The notes under the pieces are model-generated. The model had not been told where the DNA came from, ran no database searches, and saw nothing but the letters and a program-made list of their open reading frames with translations. Below are positions 8,573 to 18,378 of a stretch of 64,000 bases of DNA, in pieces; position 1 is the first letter of the stretch, and the number at the start of each line of letters is the position of its first letter. Source of the DNA: Citrifermentans bremense (GTDB taxonomy: Bacteria; Desulfobacterota; Desulfuromonadia; Geobacterales; Geobacteraceae); the NCBI RefSeq assembly GCF_014218275.1, contig NZ_AP023213.1, positions 310,001 through 374,000 of the forward strand, read 5' to 3'. A program made the translations under genes and the position numbers.

Positions 8573-8825
8573 AAAGGCACTCACCACAGAGGTACACAGA
8601 GGAACCACAGAGGAAAACCTGAAATACCTCAGAAAGCTAAAAGGCACTCTACAGGGATATCGCCTTTATCCCCTGTGGAGTGCCTTCCTGTTTTTGATAT
8701 AAGTCTGTGAACGTATGTGGTGAGCGCTGTTGCTTCCGGCTTTTTGGCCTTTGTTTTCCCCATAAAGGTTTGAGGTTTTCCCCGCTTTTGTCTTTCCTCT
8801 GTGATCCTCTGTGGTGAGTGCCTTT
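8573..8825. repeat. MITE-like nested inverted-repeat element, 253 bp
   Basis: The outer arms are 32 bp each (8573-8604 and 8794-8825) and match at 30 of 32 positions in inverted orientation; both begin AAAGGCACTCACCACAGAGG. Inside, a second inverted repeat at 8641-8686 starts with the same AAGGCACTC motif and forms a hairpin of about 19 bp. The element fills the space between two converging genes and has no coding capacity. It could serve as a bidirectional terminator. Confidence 0.75.
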
Positions 8826-8839
8826 TGTCTTGAAGGTAT

Positions 8840-11800
8840 TCACTCGTCCAATAGGTCCCTCACCTTGCCCATCAAATCGTTGATGCAGATCGGCTTGGAC
8901 ACGAAGTGGCGCGGGTCCCCCTTGATCAGGCTGTCGGTGATGATGTCCGCCGTGTAACCGCTCATGAACAACGCCTTCGCACCCGGTCTGATTCGCGAGA
9001 TATCCTCGTACGCCTCTTTGCCGTTTCGCTTGGGCATGATCACGTCCAGGATCACCAACTGCACCTCATTGGCCGCCCCCTGGAACTTCTGCACCGCATC
9101 TTCTCCGTCCACCGCCTTGATCACCTTGTAGCCAAATTCCTCCAGTAGTTCTGCCACCATATCCCTGATAACCGCGTCGTCCTCGACCAGCAGGATGGTC
9201 TCGTCCCCTCCCCGAAGCTCCTGATCCGCCTGGGCCGCCTCTTTCTCGGCTGGCGCATCTGTGCGCGGCAGGTAAATCCTGAACACGGTGCCGTGTCCCG
9301 GTTCGCTGTAGCAGTTGATGAAGCCGCCGTGCTGCTTCACTATCCCGTACACCATGGCCAGCCCAAGGCCGGTCCCCTTGCCGGGAGCCTTGGTGGTGAA
9401 GAAGGGCTCGAAGATCCTGTCCCTGGTCTTTTCGTCCATGCCGACGCCGGAATCGGCGACGGACAAAAGGACATAATTCCCCGCCCCCCCGTAGCCGTGC
9501 TTCGCCACGAACGCGCGGTCCAGCACCAGGCTCTGCGTCGACAGGCTGAGAACTCCCCCATCGGGCATCGCGTCCCGGGCGTTCACCACCAGGTTCATGA
9601 TCACCTGCTCGATCTGGCCCGAGTCCGCCATGATGGAGAGTTCCTCCGGGACAAGCTGCAACCTCAACTCGATGTTCTCGGGGATCAGGCGCTGCAGCAG
9701 GATGTCCACGTTGTTGATGATGGCGTTGAGCCCCACGGGGACCGGGTTCCCTACCTGCCTCCTGCTGTAGGCCAGCAGACTCCGGGTGAGGCTCGCGGCG
9801 CGCTCGGAGGCGCGCAGGATCTCACCCACCTTGCGCTGCAGGGGGTGGGCCTCGTCCAGTTCCAGCTGCATCATGGTGGTGTAGCCGATGATGGCGGTGA
9901 GTATGTTGTTGAAGTCGTGCGCGATGCCGCCGGTCAGGGTGCCGATCGCCTCCATCTTCTGCGACTGGGTGAGCTGGTGCTCCAGCGCCAGCTTCTCCTG
10001 CTCGGCCTTGATCCTCTCGGTCACGTCGTGCACCATGACGACCTCGGCGTCGACCCCGGCGAACTTCATCACCTGCGAGGTGGTCTCCACCAAAATGACG
10101 CTCCCGTCCTTTTTCATGTGACGCTTGAGCGGCGTCCCTTCAGCTCTTATCTCCCACAACTGCTGGAACTGCGCCCCGTCTCCGGGGCCGGCCGCGAGGT
10201 CGTTCAGGCTCAGCCCCAGGAACTCCTGCATGGTGTAGCCGTAGTGTCTGAGGGCCGCGTGGTTCACCGCCAGGAAGGAGAGGGCCTTGAGGTCGTAGAC
10301 CCACATCGGGTGGGGGTTGTTCTCGAACAGCAGGCGGTAACGCTCCTCCGATTCCTTGAGCGAGAGCTCGAACTGCCTGCGCTGGGTGATGTCCTCCTTG
10401 GTGCAGACCAGGTGGGTGACCTTGCCGTCCATGGTCTTTATGGGAGAAAGGGTCACCTGTTCCCACAAAACGGTGCCGTCCTTCCTGCGGGCGGGAACAT
10501 CGCCGCGCCACTCGTTCCCTCGCCGCGCCAGTTCGCGCAGCGCCAGCTTGAAGCGGGTTTGTTCCTCGTGCGGCAGGAGCCGTTTCATGTCGCTCCCCAC
10601 CAGTTCCTTGACCGCGTATCCGGTCGCCTCCACCGTCTTCGGGTTCGCGTATTCGATGGTCCCGTCCAGTGTCGCGATCAGGACCGCGTTGGGGCTTTGC
10701 TCGATGACCCGCGACAGCTTGAGGATCTTGTTCGCCGACTCCTGCCGCTCGGTTACGTCGTAGCAGGTCCCGATGTACCCTGCGAACTCGCCGTCAAGGC
10801 CGTAGAAGGGCCTCCCCATGTCGGTGATCCAGCGGTAGCCGCCGCTTTTGTGCCGCAGCCGGTATTCCATCTGGAAGGTCCTGCGGTTTTCGAAGGCTTC
10901 CAGGTAGGTGCGGGCGCAGAAATCCAGCTCGTCGGGATGCACCCCTTGCAGCCAGCCGTCTCCCAGTTCCTCTCCCATGGTCCGCCCGGTGAATTCCAGC
11001 CAGATCTGGTTGAAGTAGTCGCACTTCCCATCGGTTCTCGTGCGCCAGATCATGGCCGGGAAGTTCTCGAACAGGGTCAGGTAGAAATCGCGGGAACGCT
11101 CCTGTTCCAGAAGCATCTTGTTGAAGGTCCGTGCCATCTGCCCGATTTCGTCGTCGGAGGTGACCGGCGCAAGCCTCTGGGTGCCTTTGAGCCTGGGGAG
11201 CTGCTCCAGGTGCCGGGTGAAGGACAAAATAGGCCGTGTCAGGTACCCCATGAAGGGCCACACGATCAGGATGGATAAAAGTGACGCGGCCAGCGAGCCT
11301 GCCAGGAAATAGTTCCTCGCGGTTCCAAGCGGCGCGTACACCTCGCTGAGCGGATAGCTGACGGCCAGGATCCAGTCGGTGGATTTCAACCGCTTCACCG
11401 AGCGCAGCACCGGCAGTCCCGCTACGGTCTTGCTCTCCCGGGTTCCCTCGTACCCCGCGATCGCGCGGTCTACCATGTCGTTTGTTCCCGGGAGGTCGCG
11501 GTGCAGCACCCGTTTGGGGTTCGGGTGCATCAGGACGTAGCGGTTGCTGTCGTAGAGCGAGAGGAAACCCTTCTGCCCCAGTTTCAGCTCGGCCAGCGAG
11601 CGCAGGTACTGCTGCTGGCGCAGATCGATGCTCCCCCCCAGGATGCCTATGATCCTGTGTTTGGAGTCGTAAACCGGGGTGCTGAACATGATGATGGGGT
11701 GGCTTTGCTTCTGGATCGAGGCGAAGGGCGCGGAGACGTACATCTTCCCGGACAGCAGGGTCTGCTTGAAATACTCGCGGAAGGAGAAGTCCCTGCCGAT

Positions 11801-12166
11801 GAAGTTGAGATCCTTAGGGCTCGCGGCGATGAGATGCCCCGTCTTCGAGAACAGGAACAGGGAATTGTCGAAGAATACCCGCTGCTTTTTGTGCGCATTA
11901 AGCAGCGACTGGGCCTCATGGGGGTTGGCCAGCGTTTGCTCTCCGATGTCGGCGGCGAGCTGTTCCAGGTCCGACATGAAATCGGAGATCCGGTTGTCGA
12001 CCTGGTAGGCGAGCGAGTCGAGGAGGGTGGACTGCTGCAGGGATATATTTTGCTTGAACCGCTGCTCGTAGTACAACACCGACGTCACGGCGGTCACCGA
12101 CATCAGCAGGCCGACGAGCAGGAAGACGGCCAGTGCCATTTTGGTTTTCATGCTGGTGACAAGCAC
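8840..12166 (-). CDS. Multi-PAS hybrid histidine kinase with C-terminal receiver
   Basis: This is a 1108-aa membrane sensor. The order is TM helix (about 8-30), periplasmic dCache-like sensor, second TM helix near 300, HAMP, three PAS/PAC domains (about 370-735), a HisKA dimerisation helix with phospho-acceptor His in [11 protein letters not shown], a HATPase with the G-boxes DSGVGMD and [10 protein letters not shown], and a receiver domain whose phosphorylated Asp lies in [10 protein letters not shown]. The AHDFNN form of the H-box is usual for hybrid kinases of this kind. I chose GTG 12166 because CGGAG lies 5-6 nt upstream; the ATG at 12151 lacks an RBS. No DNA-binding partner is adjacent, so the output is unknown. 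Confidence 0.93.
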   Translation of the reverse strand: MLVTSMKTKMALAVFLLVGLLMSVTAVTSVLYYEQRFKQNISLQQSTLLDSLAYQVDNRISDFMSDLEQLAADIGEQTLANPHEAQSLLNAHKKQRVFFDNSLFLFSKTGHLIAASPKDLNFIGRDFSFREYFKQTLLSGKMYVSAPFASIQKQSHPIIMFSTPVYDSKHRIIGILGGSIDLRQQQYLRSLAELKLGQKGFLSLYDSNRYVLMHPNPKRVLHRDLPGTNDMVDRAIAGYEGTRESKTVAGLPVLRSVKRLKSTDWILAVSYPLSEVYAPLGTARNYFLAGSLAASLLSILIVWPFMGYLTRPILSFTRHLEQLPRLKGTQRLAPVTSDDEIGQMARTFNKMLLEQERSRDFYLTLFENFPAMIWRTRTDGKCDYFNQIWLEFTGRTMGEELGDGWLQGVHPDELDFCARTYLEAFENRRTFQMEYRLRHKSGGYRWITDMGRPFYGLDGEFAGYIGTCYDVTERQESANKILKLSRVIEQSPNAVLIATLDGTIEYANPKTVEATGYAVKELVGSDMKRLLPHEEQTRFKLALRELARRGNEWRGDVPARRKDGTVLWEQVTLSPIKTMDGKVTHLVCTKEDITQRRQFELSLKESEERYRLLFENNPHPMWVYDLKALSFLAVNHAALRHYGYTMQEFLGLSLNDLAAGPGDGAQFQQLWEIRAEGTPLKRHMKKDGSVILVETTSQVMKFAGVDAEVVMVHDVTERIKAEQEKLALEHQLTQSQKMEAIGTLTGGIAHDFNNILTAIIGYTTMMQLELDEAHPLQRKVGEILRASERAASLTRSLLAYSRRQVGNPVPVGLNAIINNVDILLQRLIPENIELRLQLVPEELSIMADSGQIEQVIMNLVVNARDAMPDGGVLSLSTQSLVLDRAFVAKHGYGGAGNYVLLSVADSGVGMDEKTRDRIFEPFFTTKAPGKGTGLGLAMVYGIVKQHGGFINCYSEPGHGTVFRIYLPRTDAPAEKEAAQADQELRGGDETILLVEDDAVIRDMVAELLEEFGYKVIKAVDGEDAVQKFQGAANEVQLVILDVIMPKRNGKEAYEDISRIRPGAKALFMSGYTADIITDSLIKGDPRHFVSKPICINDLMGKVRDLLDE

Positions 12167-12292
12167 GGAAACTCCGATCAGCCAGATCGGGCCAGAGCGG
12201 GGCCCAACCCTAGTTTCACAGACCGTACTGGGACAGAGCTTGGTTCTACTGTCACAGGTGCTCTCAAGAGCGGCTTCAGCTCAACAACCACT

Positions 12293-12320
12293 GTTATATA
12301 CGTTTTGAAAAAAATAACAA
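12293..12320 (-). promoter_or_regulatory. Possible promoter of the hybrid kinase gene
   Basis: On the reverse strand TTGTTA (12320-12315) is followed after 16 bp by TATAAC (12298-12293) in an A/T-rich stretch. This is the best -35/-10 pair I can find upstream of the kinase, and it would leave a leader of about 120 nt. Confidence 0.4.
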
Positions 12321-12762
12321 TAATATAATTTGTCCCCGCTTATGACAGGAACGTCCGTTGCGAAGGCTTCAACCCTAATCCCTTTGACAGAAATTGCTGC
12401 AGTATATTCATAAATGATTACGGCTTTATTCAGCCATAGCTTTAGCCGTTTTTACCGGGCGGCCGGCGCCGGGAGAGGGGAGGAGGGGGCAGGGACAGGG
12501 AAAACGTCAAGAATCTGTCGGCACCCCCGCATATGTGGTCTAAAGTGGACAACCCGCGGCGCAGCACAGGTGTTTACGCGTAGAGCTATGGTGGGAGTAG
12601 CTCTTGTATCCACCGCAGATGTGGAAAACTATGTTGATAACACCCCCCTGCCGCCGGAAAGTTTCAGCAATGGAGACCTCTCCAGCAAATTGCCGCAAAT
12701 TTAGGCAGCCCGAACCCGCAGAAAACGGGGAGGTGACAACTGATTGACGCCGCGCCGCGGCC
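12321..12762. other. Intergenic stretch without a supported gene
   Basis: About 440 bp between the kinase promoter and the pyc terminator hold no convincing gene. A 96-codon forward frame (12414-12704) has no RBS and an unlikely composition. A short hairpin ending in TTTTT lies at about 12420-12453. Two sites resembling DnaA boxes occur near 12620-12640 but are isolated. I see no recognisable RNA. Confidence 0.4.
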
Positions 12763-12790
12763 AAAAAAAAGGGGGGCGCGGCCCCCCTTT
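12763..12790 (-). terminator. Rho-independent terminator of pyc
   Basis: Reading the reverse strand, a 7-bp all-G/C stem (GGGGGGC with GCCCCCC, 12771-12787) with a 3-nt loop is followed by eight T residues (complement of A at 12763-12770). It lies 24 bp beyond the pyc stop codon. Confidence 0.88.
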
Positions 12791-12813
12791 CCTCTCTTAT
12801 TTCTGTCTCAGGA

Positions 12814-15800
12814 TTACGCCATCACGAAAAGGAGCTCCTCTTTCTCAACCTTCCCTCCTTCCTTACAGCGCACCTCGAAGACGGTCGAGTCCTCCTTGGC
12901 CTTGATGTTTGTCTCCATCTTCATCGCCTCGGTGACGGCCAGGATGTCGCCGGCCTTGACCGAGTCGCCGGGCTTCACGTTCATCTTGATCACCTTCCCC
13001 GGCATGGGGGCCCCGATGTGCTTGGGGTTCCCCTTGTCCGCCTTCTCGTGACCGCACTCGTCGCTTTGCACCGAGTGGTCGCGCACGGTGACGCTCCGGG
13101 AGTTTCCGTTGAGCTCGAAGTAGATCTGCTTGGTGCCGTCGGGCTGGGTCTTGCCGATGGCGTTCAGCTTCACGATGAGCGTCTTGCCCGGCTGAAGCTC
13201 GATGGAGGTTTCCTGCCCGGGCTCAAGACCGTAGAAGAAGATCGGGGTCGGGATCACCGAAACGTCGGAGAACTCCTGGCGGTGCTTCGCGTATTCCACG
13301 TAGACGCTCGGATACATCATGTAGGACATGAGTTCCTCGTCGTTAACCGTGTGTCCCACCTTCGCCTCGGCCGTCGCGCGTTCCTTCTCGAAGTCGGCAG
13401 GCTCCAGGAGCTCGCCCGGGCGGCAGGTAATCGGCTCCTGCCCTTTAAGGATGATCTTCTGCAGCTCCTCGGGGAAGCCCTGGTACGGCTGGCCGATCAT
13501 ACCCTTGAAGAAGCCGACCACCGACTCGGGGAAGGCTAAGTCCGCGTCCGGCACGAATACGTCCTCCGGCTCGAGGTTGTTCTTCACCAGGAACATCGCC
13601 ATGTCGCCGACCACCTTGGAGGAAGGGGTCACCTTGACCACGTCGCCGAAAAGGACGTTGACCTTGTGGTACATCTCCTTGCACTCTTCCCAGCGCTCCA
13701 AAAGGCCGAGGCCCGCGACCTGCGGCTTGTAGTTCGAGTACTGCCCCCCCGGGATCTCGTGGTGGTAAACCTCGGCGGTGCCGCTTTTGAGACCGGACTC
13801 GAAGGGGGCGTAGAAGTCGCGCACCGTCTCCCAGTAGTTGGCGAGCTGCTGCAGCCCGAGCTCGTTCACCTTGGGATCGAGTTCGGTCCCCTTGAGGGTA
13901 GCCACCAGCGCGTTGAGGTTCGGCTGGGAGGTGAGGCCTGAGATGGAGGAAAGTGCCGCGTCGACGATGTCGACCCCTGCCTGCGCCGCCATGAGCAGGA
14001 GCGCGCCGCCGTTTCCGGAGGTGTCGTGGGTGTGCAGGTGCACCGGGATCCCGATCTCCTCCTTGAGCGCCTTGACCAGCTGGTAGCCGGCGTACGGCTT
14101 CAAGAGTCCCGCCATGTCCTTGATGGCCAGGATGTGCGCCCCCATCTTCTCCAGCTCCTTGGCCATGGAGACGTAGTAGGAGAGCGGGTACTTGGTGCGG
14201 GTGGGGTCGGAGATGTCGCCGGTGTAGCAGATGGCCGCCTCGCAGATCTTGCCCGACTTCTGCACCGCCTCCATGGCGACCTGCATGCCGCGGGTCCAGT
14301 TGAGCGAGTCGAAGACGCGGAAGACGTCGACGCCGGACTCAGCCGCCTGCGCCACGAAGCGCTGCACCACGTTGTCGGGGTAGTTGGTGTACCCCACGGC
14401 GTTGGAGCCGCGAAGGAGCATCTGGAACAGCACGTTGGGGATCGCCTCGGAGAGCGCGTGCAGCCTCTGCCAGGGATCTTCCTTCAAAAAGCGCATGGTG
14501 ACGTCGAAGGTGGCGCCGCCCCAAAGCTCCAGGGAGAAGAGGTCGCTCGCAAGATGCGAGGTCGGCTCGGCGATCTTCAAGAGGTCGTGGGTCCTCACCC
14601 GGGTGGCCAGAAGCGACTGGTGCGCGTCGCGCATGGTGGTGTCGGTCAAAAGCAGGCGCTTTTGCTCCAGCACCCACTTGGAAAGACCTTCTGCACCCTT
14701 CTCGCGCAGGATGTCCCGGGTCCCCTTGGGCTTCTGGGCGAAGGGGTCGATCTGCGGCACGGTGGCCTCGATCAGGTCGGCGGAGCGCAGGGGTTTGGCG
14801 ACCCCGGCCGAGCCGTTGACGATCACGTCCCCTAAAAACTGCAGCACCTTGTTGGCGCGGTCCTTCTTCTCCGGGATGACGAGAAGCTCCGGGTGCTGGT
14901 CGATGAAGGAGGTGTTGCATTCGCCGGCGAGGAACACCGGGTGCGTGATCACGTTCTCCAGAAAGCCGATGTTGGTCTTCACCCCGCGCACGCGGAACTC
15001 CTGGAGGCTTCTGTCCATGATGTGGGCGGCCTCGGCGAAGGTGAGGCCCCAGGAGCTCACCTTGACCAGCAGCGAGTCGTAGTGCGGGGTGATCTGGGAG
15101 CCGGTGAAGGCGTTCCCCGCGTCAAGGCGCACGCCGCAGCCGGCCGAGGAGCGGTAGGTGGTAAGCGTCCCGAAGTCGGGGGCGAAGTTGTTCCCCGGGT
15201 CCTCGGTGGTGATGCGGCACTGGATGGCGTAGCCGCGCATCTCGATGGAGCCCTGGTTCGGGATGTTGATCTCGGGGTCGGAGAGCCTCTTCCCTTCGGC
15301 GATCAGGATCTGGGCCTGCACCAGGTTTCTCCCGGTGATCATCTCGGTCACCGTGTGCTCTACCTGGATGCGGGGGTTCATCTCGATGAAGTAGTACTTG
15401 CCCTCCTCGTCCAGCAGGAATTCGACGGTGCCGGCGTTGCGGTACCCCACCTGGTTCGCGATCTTCAGCGCGTCGGTGCAAAGCGCGAGGCGGGTGGCGC
15501 CCGGAAGCGCCAAGGACGGCGCGAACTCGACCACCTTCTGGTGCCGGCGCTGGATGGAGCAGTCGCGCTCGTAGAAGTGCACCAGGTTCCCGTAGGCGTC
15601 GCCCAGGACCTGCACCTCGATGTGCTTGGGGTTCTTCAGGTAGCGCTCCAGGAAGACGGAGGGATCGCCGAAGGCGGCTTTCGCCTCGCTGGAGGCCGAC
15701 TGCAGCCCTTCCAGGAGTTCCTTCTTGTCGTTGGCGACGCGCATGCCGCGCCCGCCGCCGCCCGCCGCGGCCTTGATGATGATGGGGTAGCCGTGGTTCT

Positions 15801-16260
15801 TGGCGAAGATAAGGGCGTCTTCCTCGTGGGTTATCGGCTCCTCGGTCCCCGGCACGGTGGCGACGCCTGCGGCCTTGGCGACCTTCCTGGCGGCTACCTT
15901 GTCGCCGAGGGCGCGCTGCATCTCGGCGGTCGGCCCGATGAAGGCGATGCCGTTTGCCTCGCACTTCTCGGCGAATTCGGCGTTTTCAGCAAGGAACCCG
16001 TAGCCCGGGTGGATGGCGTCGACCTCGCGCTTTTTGGCCAGCGCGATGATCTCGTCGATGCCGAGGTAGGCGTCGATGGGAGCCTTTCCTTTGCCGACCT
16101 GGTACGCCTCGTCCGCCTTGTAGCGGTGCAGGGATAGTTTGTCCTCTTCCGAGTAGATGGCCACCGTGCTGATGCCGAGCTCGGTGCAGGCGCGGAAGAT
16201 CCTGATGGCGATCTCGCCACGGTTTGCCGCCATCACTTTCCTGAATTTCCTTGCTTCCAT
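12814..16260 (-). CDS. pyc: Pyruvate carboxylase
   Basis: This single-chain biotin enzyme of 1148 aa makes oxaloacetate from pyruvate, bicarbonate and ATP to feed the TCA cycle. The order is biotin carboxylase (1-450, glycine-rich KAAAGGGGRGMR loop), the carboxyltransferase TIM barrel (LLTDTTMRDAHQSL near 540), the allosteric linker and the BCCP domain with biotinyl-Lys in EAMKMET near the C-terminus. The length is the family standard. I chose ATG 16260 because AAGGAGA precedes it and MEARKFRKVMAANRGEIA is the normal start. The frame stays open 25 codons further upstream through a tandem repeat. The gene stands alone, with a promoter near 16420 and a strong terminator. Confidence 0.96.
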   Translation of the reverse strand: MEARKFRKVMAANRGEIAIRIFRACTELGISTVAIYSEEDKLSLHRYKADEAYQVGKGKAPIDAYLGIDEIIALAKKREVDAIHPGYGFLAENAEFAEKCEANGIAFIGPTAEMQRALGDKVAARKVAKAAGVATVPGTEEPITHEEDALIFAKNHGYPIIIKAAAGGGGRGMRVANDKKELLEGLQSASSEAKAAFGDPSVFLERYLKNPKHIEVQVLGDAYGNLVHFYERDCSIQRRHQKVVEFAPSLALPGATRLALCTDALKIANQVGYRNAGTVEFLLDEEGKYYFIEMNPRIQVEHTVTEMITGRNLVQAQILIAEGKRLSDPEINIPNQGSIEMRGYAIQCRITTEDPGNNFAPDFGTLTTYRSSAGCGVRLDAGNAFTGSQITPHYDSLLVKVSSWGLTFAEAAHIMDRSLQEFRVRGVKTNIGFLENVITHPVFLAGECNTSFIDQHPELLVIPEKKDRANKVLQFLGDVIVNGSAGVAKPLRSADLIEATVPQIDPFAQKPKGTRDILREKGAEGLSKWVLEQKRLLLTDTTMRDAHQSLLATRVRTHDLLKIAEPTSHLASDLFSLELWGGATFDVTMRFLKEDPWQRLHALSEAIPNVLFQMLLRGSNAVGYTNYPDNVVQRFVAQAAESGVDVFRVFDSLNWTRGMQVAMEAVQKSGKICEAAICYTGDISDPTRTKYPLSYYVSMAKELEKMGAHILAIKDMAGLLKPYAGYQLVKALKEEIGIPVHLHTHDTSGNGGALLLMAAQAGVDIVDAALSSISGLTSQPNLNALVATLKGTELDPKVNELGLQQLANYWETVRDFYAPFESGLKSGTAEVYHHEIPGGQYSNYKPQVAGLGLLERWEECKEMYHKVNVLFGDVVKVTPSSKVVGDMAMFLVKNNLEPEDVFVPDADLAFPESVVGFFKGMIGQPYQGFPEELQKIILKGQEPITCRPGELLEPADFEKERATAEAKVGHTVNDEELMSYMMYPSVYVEYAKHRQEFSDVSVIPTPIFFYGLEPGQETSIELQPGKTLIVKLNAIGKTQPDGTKQIYFELNGNSRSVTVRDHSVQSDECGHEKADKGNPKHIGAPMPGKVIKMNVKPGDSVKAGDILAVTEAMKMETNIKAKEDSTVFEVRCKEGGKVEKEELLFVMA

Positions 16261-16272
16261 TGCTTCTCCTTT

Positions 16273-16337
16273 CGGGGGTAATTTTTTTACCGCGAGTAAA
16301 AGTTTCGGGGCAATTTTTTTACGAGAATAAAACAAAC
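16273..16337 (-). repeat. Tandem direct repeat (33-bp period) in the pyc leader
   Basis: Two adjacent, imperfect copies start CGGGG at 16273 and 16306. Each has a T7 run (AATTTTTTTAC) followed by a GAGTAAAA- or GAATAAAA-like stretch. They occupy the untranslated leader of pyc, next to its ribosome-binding site. They could be duplicated regulator sites or simple slippage. Confidence 0.55.
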
Positions 16338-16406
16338 AGTCCGGATTGGTAAAGCCAATTTCCTTTTAAAAAATCGGTGTTTACTTCCCTACCAGAAGGG
16401 AGGCCC

Positions 16407-16436
16407 ATAAAAGCATTTTTGCCATCTCTTTGTCAA
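16407..16436 (-). promoter_or_regulatory. Predicted promoter of pyc
   Basis: On the reverse strand TTGACA (16436-16431) is separated by 18 bp from TTTTAT (16412-16407). Transcription would begin near 16400 and give a leader of about 140 nt that carries the tandem repeat. Confidence 0.5.
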
Positions 16437-16550
16437 CTTGTAACTCTGTTTTATTGTAAACATTTCTTTTTGCTTTACTCGATTTCGATTTGGCGAAACA
16501 TGAAGGCATTTTTGCTTGCCTTTCGGCGGCCGACTAACTATCTTGGCGCG

Positions 16551-17237
16551 ATGATCATGCAAGGAACAGCGGTAAACGCGGCGGCAATCGTCATCGGCAG
16601 CGTGGTAGGTCTCAAGGCCGGGCACCTGATCCCCAATAGGGTGCGGGGCACCGTGATGGCGGGAGTGGGGCTCGCCGTGGTTCTCATCGGGTGCCAACTG
16701 GCGCTGAAGAGCCGGGAACCGTTGATCATCATCGGCTGCCTGATCGGCGGCGGCATCATCGGGGAGCTTTTGCGCATCGAGGAGCGCCTGGAGGCGCTCG
16801 GGAACTGGATCGGCGACCGTTTCCAGGGAAGCGGCCAGGTGGCAGAGGGGTTCGTCACGGCGAGCCTTCTTTTCTGCGTCGGCGCCATGGCCATCATGGG
16901 GTCGCTGCAGGACGGGCTGGGGTCCACCCCGGAGATCCTCTACGCCAAGGCCGCCCTGGACGGCATCACCTCGGTGGCTCTCGCCTCCACCCTCGGATTT
17001 GGCGTCCTCTTCTCGGCGTTGGCCGTCTTCGCCTACCAGGGGGCCATCACCCTGAGCGCGACGCTGGCGCAGCAGCTCTTGACGCCGTCAGTGGTGCAGG
17101 AGATGAACGCCGTGGGTGGGCTCCTCATTCTCGCCATAGGACTCGATCTTTTGGGGATGAAGCGGCTTCCGGTGGGGAACCTTCTCCCCGCCGTGTTCCT
17201 CGCGCCCCCCCTGGTCATGCTCTTCGCCTCTTCCTGA
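16551..17237 (+). CDS. DUF554 family membrane protein
   Basis: This 228-aa inner-membrane protein has about six to seven hydrophobic segments rich in Gly and small residues (for example IIIGCLIGGGIIGELLRIEERLEALG). The start MIMQGTAVNAAAIVIGSVVGLKAG is characteristic of the DUF554/YdfK family. The biochemical role of the family is not established; transport has been suggested. The start is uncertain: ATG 16551 and ATG 16557 both fit the family and neither has a strong RBS, while the frame extends back to 16377 through unlikely sequence. The gene diverges from pyc and stands alone. Confidence 0.85.
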   Translation: MIMQGTAVNAAAIVIGSVVGLKAGHLIPNRVRGTVMAGVGLAVVLIGCQLALKSREPLIIIGCLIGGGIIGELLRIEERLEALGNWIGDRFQGSGQVAEGFVTASLLFCVGAMAIMGSLQDGLGSTPEILYAKAALDGITSVALASTLGFGVLFSALAVFAYQGAITLSATLAQQLLTPSVVQEMNAVGGLLILAIGLDLLGMKRLPVGNLLPAVFLAPPLVMLFASS

Positions 17238-17260
17238 CCCATCCCCACGGGACTCATACC

Positions 17261-17290
17261 TTGACAATCATTGTTGCAATTGAATAACAT
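17261..17290 (+). promoter_or_regulatory. Possible promoter upstream of murI
   Basis: TTGACA (17261-17266) is followed after 18 bp by TAACAT (17285-17290). The transcript would carry a leader of about 240 nt that contains a G/C palindrome at 17384-17405. Confidence 0.45.
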
Positions 17291-17383
17291 GCCATATTTG
17301 TTTTCCACCTTCGCCCTACGGGCTTCGGCGGATAAATCCGCCTGTCAAAGTGGGCTAGGTGGGTAACCCGCTTTCGTCCAACT

Positions 17384-17405
17384 CTCCTCCCCCCGGAGGG
17401 GGAGG
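17384..17405. repeat. C/G-rich palindromic intergenic repeat
   Basis: CTCCTCCCCCC followed by GGAGGGGGAGG forms a compact palindrome in the leader of murI. Related CCCTCCGGGGG units recur at 19020-19040, 27665-27688 and 27725-27748. All are intergenic, as expected of a dispersed repeat family. Confidence 0.55.
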
Positions 17406-17541
17406 TCGGGAGGGGTAAGGTCGGCAGCTTCGGCACCAGCGATGCTTCCGCTAAGGCTCCCGCGGAAGTCTCTTTAAAGTGCAACACCCATCGGCAGCGA
17501 CAGGCTGCCGCTTAGATTTAGTAAATGCAGGGAGAAAAACT

Positions 17542-18378
17542 TTGGCCTGGAAAGCAATCGGCATCTTTGATTCCGGCGTAGGCGGGCTGACAGTCCTCAA
17601 GGAGGTGGTGCGCGCACTCCCCCAGGAGGACACCATCTACCTGGGCGACACCGCACGCGTCCCCTACGGGACCAAGTCGCCTGAGACGGTGGTGCGCTAC
17701 TCGCGCCAGATCGCCCGTTACCTTTTGAACCGCGACATCAAGCTCCTGGTGGTCGCCTGCAACACCGCCTCCGCGGTGGCGCTCTCGGCGCTGCAGCAGG
17801 AGTTCTCCATCCCCATCGTCGGGGTGATCGAGCCGGGAGCGCGCGCAGCAGCCGCCGCCACCAAAACCGGCAAGGTCGGCGTGATCGGGACCGCGGCGAC
17901 GGTCGCCTCCTCCGCCTACACCAAGGCGATCAAGCGGATCAACCCGGAGATCGAGGTGGTGAACCGCGCCTGCCCCCTGTTCGTGCCGCTGGCCGAGGAG
18001 GGGTGGGTGGACAACGAGGTGGCCCGGCTCACCGCAGGGATCTACCTGGAGGATCTTAAGAAGCACGGCGTCGACACGCTGGTCCTTGGCTGCACCCATT
18101 ACCCGATCCTCAAGGAGGTCATCGCCGAGGTGATGGGGCCGCAGGTGACCCTGGTCGACTCGGCGGAGCAGACGGCGCTCACCGTCGCCGGGATCCTGGC
18201 GGAGCAGGGGCTCTTGCGCCCCAGGGGGGAGCGGGGGAACCACCACTATTACGTCACCGACATACCGGCAGGCTTCATCCGCGTCGGCAACCGCTTCCTC
18301 GGGGGGGACCTCGGAGACGTCTACCAGGTGAACCTGGAGCAGGAACTGCAGGAGGACGAAGGTGAAGAAACGTACTAA
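17542..18378 (+). CDS. murI: Glutamate racemase
   Basis: This 278-aa cofactor-independent racemase makes D-glutamate for peptidoglycan. It begins AWKAIGIFDSGVGGLTVLK, the family N-terminus. It carries the two catalytic cysteines in VACNTAS and LGCTHYP, with the substrate loop DTARVPYG between the N-terminus and the first cysteine. I chose TTG 17542 because AGGGAG lies 7 nt upstream and the length then fits the family; an in-frame ATG at 17479 lacks an RBS and adds non-conserved residues. The next gene starts inside the last codons, so the pair is translationally coupled. Confidence 0.95.
   Translation: MAWKAIGIFDSGVGGLTVLKEVVRALPQEDTIYLGDTARVPYGTKSPETVVRYSRQIARYLLNRDIKLLVVACNTASAVALSALQQEFSIPIVGVIEPGARAAAAATKTGKVGVIGTAATVASSAYTKAIKRINPEIEVVNRACPLFVPLAEEGWVDNEVARLTAGIYLEDLKKHGVDTLVLGCTHYPILKEVIAEVMGPQVTLVDSAEQTALTVAGILAEQGLLRPRGERGNHHYYVTDIPAGFIRVGNRFLGGDLGDVYQVNLEQELQEDEGEETY

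Noticed and set aside
12610..12645. DnaA-box-like sequences (TTTTCCACA and TTATCAACA on the reverse strand)
   Set aside because: Only two weak sites, no A/T-rich unwinding region and no dnaA, dnaN or parAB nearby, so an origin is not supported.
12414..12704. 96-codon forward frame between kinase and pyc
   Set aside because: No RBS, no domain, atypical composition and no neighbours on that strand.
16377..16550. Upstream start giving a 286-aa DUF554 protein
   Set aside because: The extra 58 residues are not family-like and would cover the pyc promoter.
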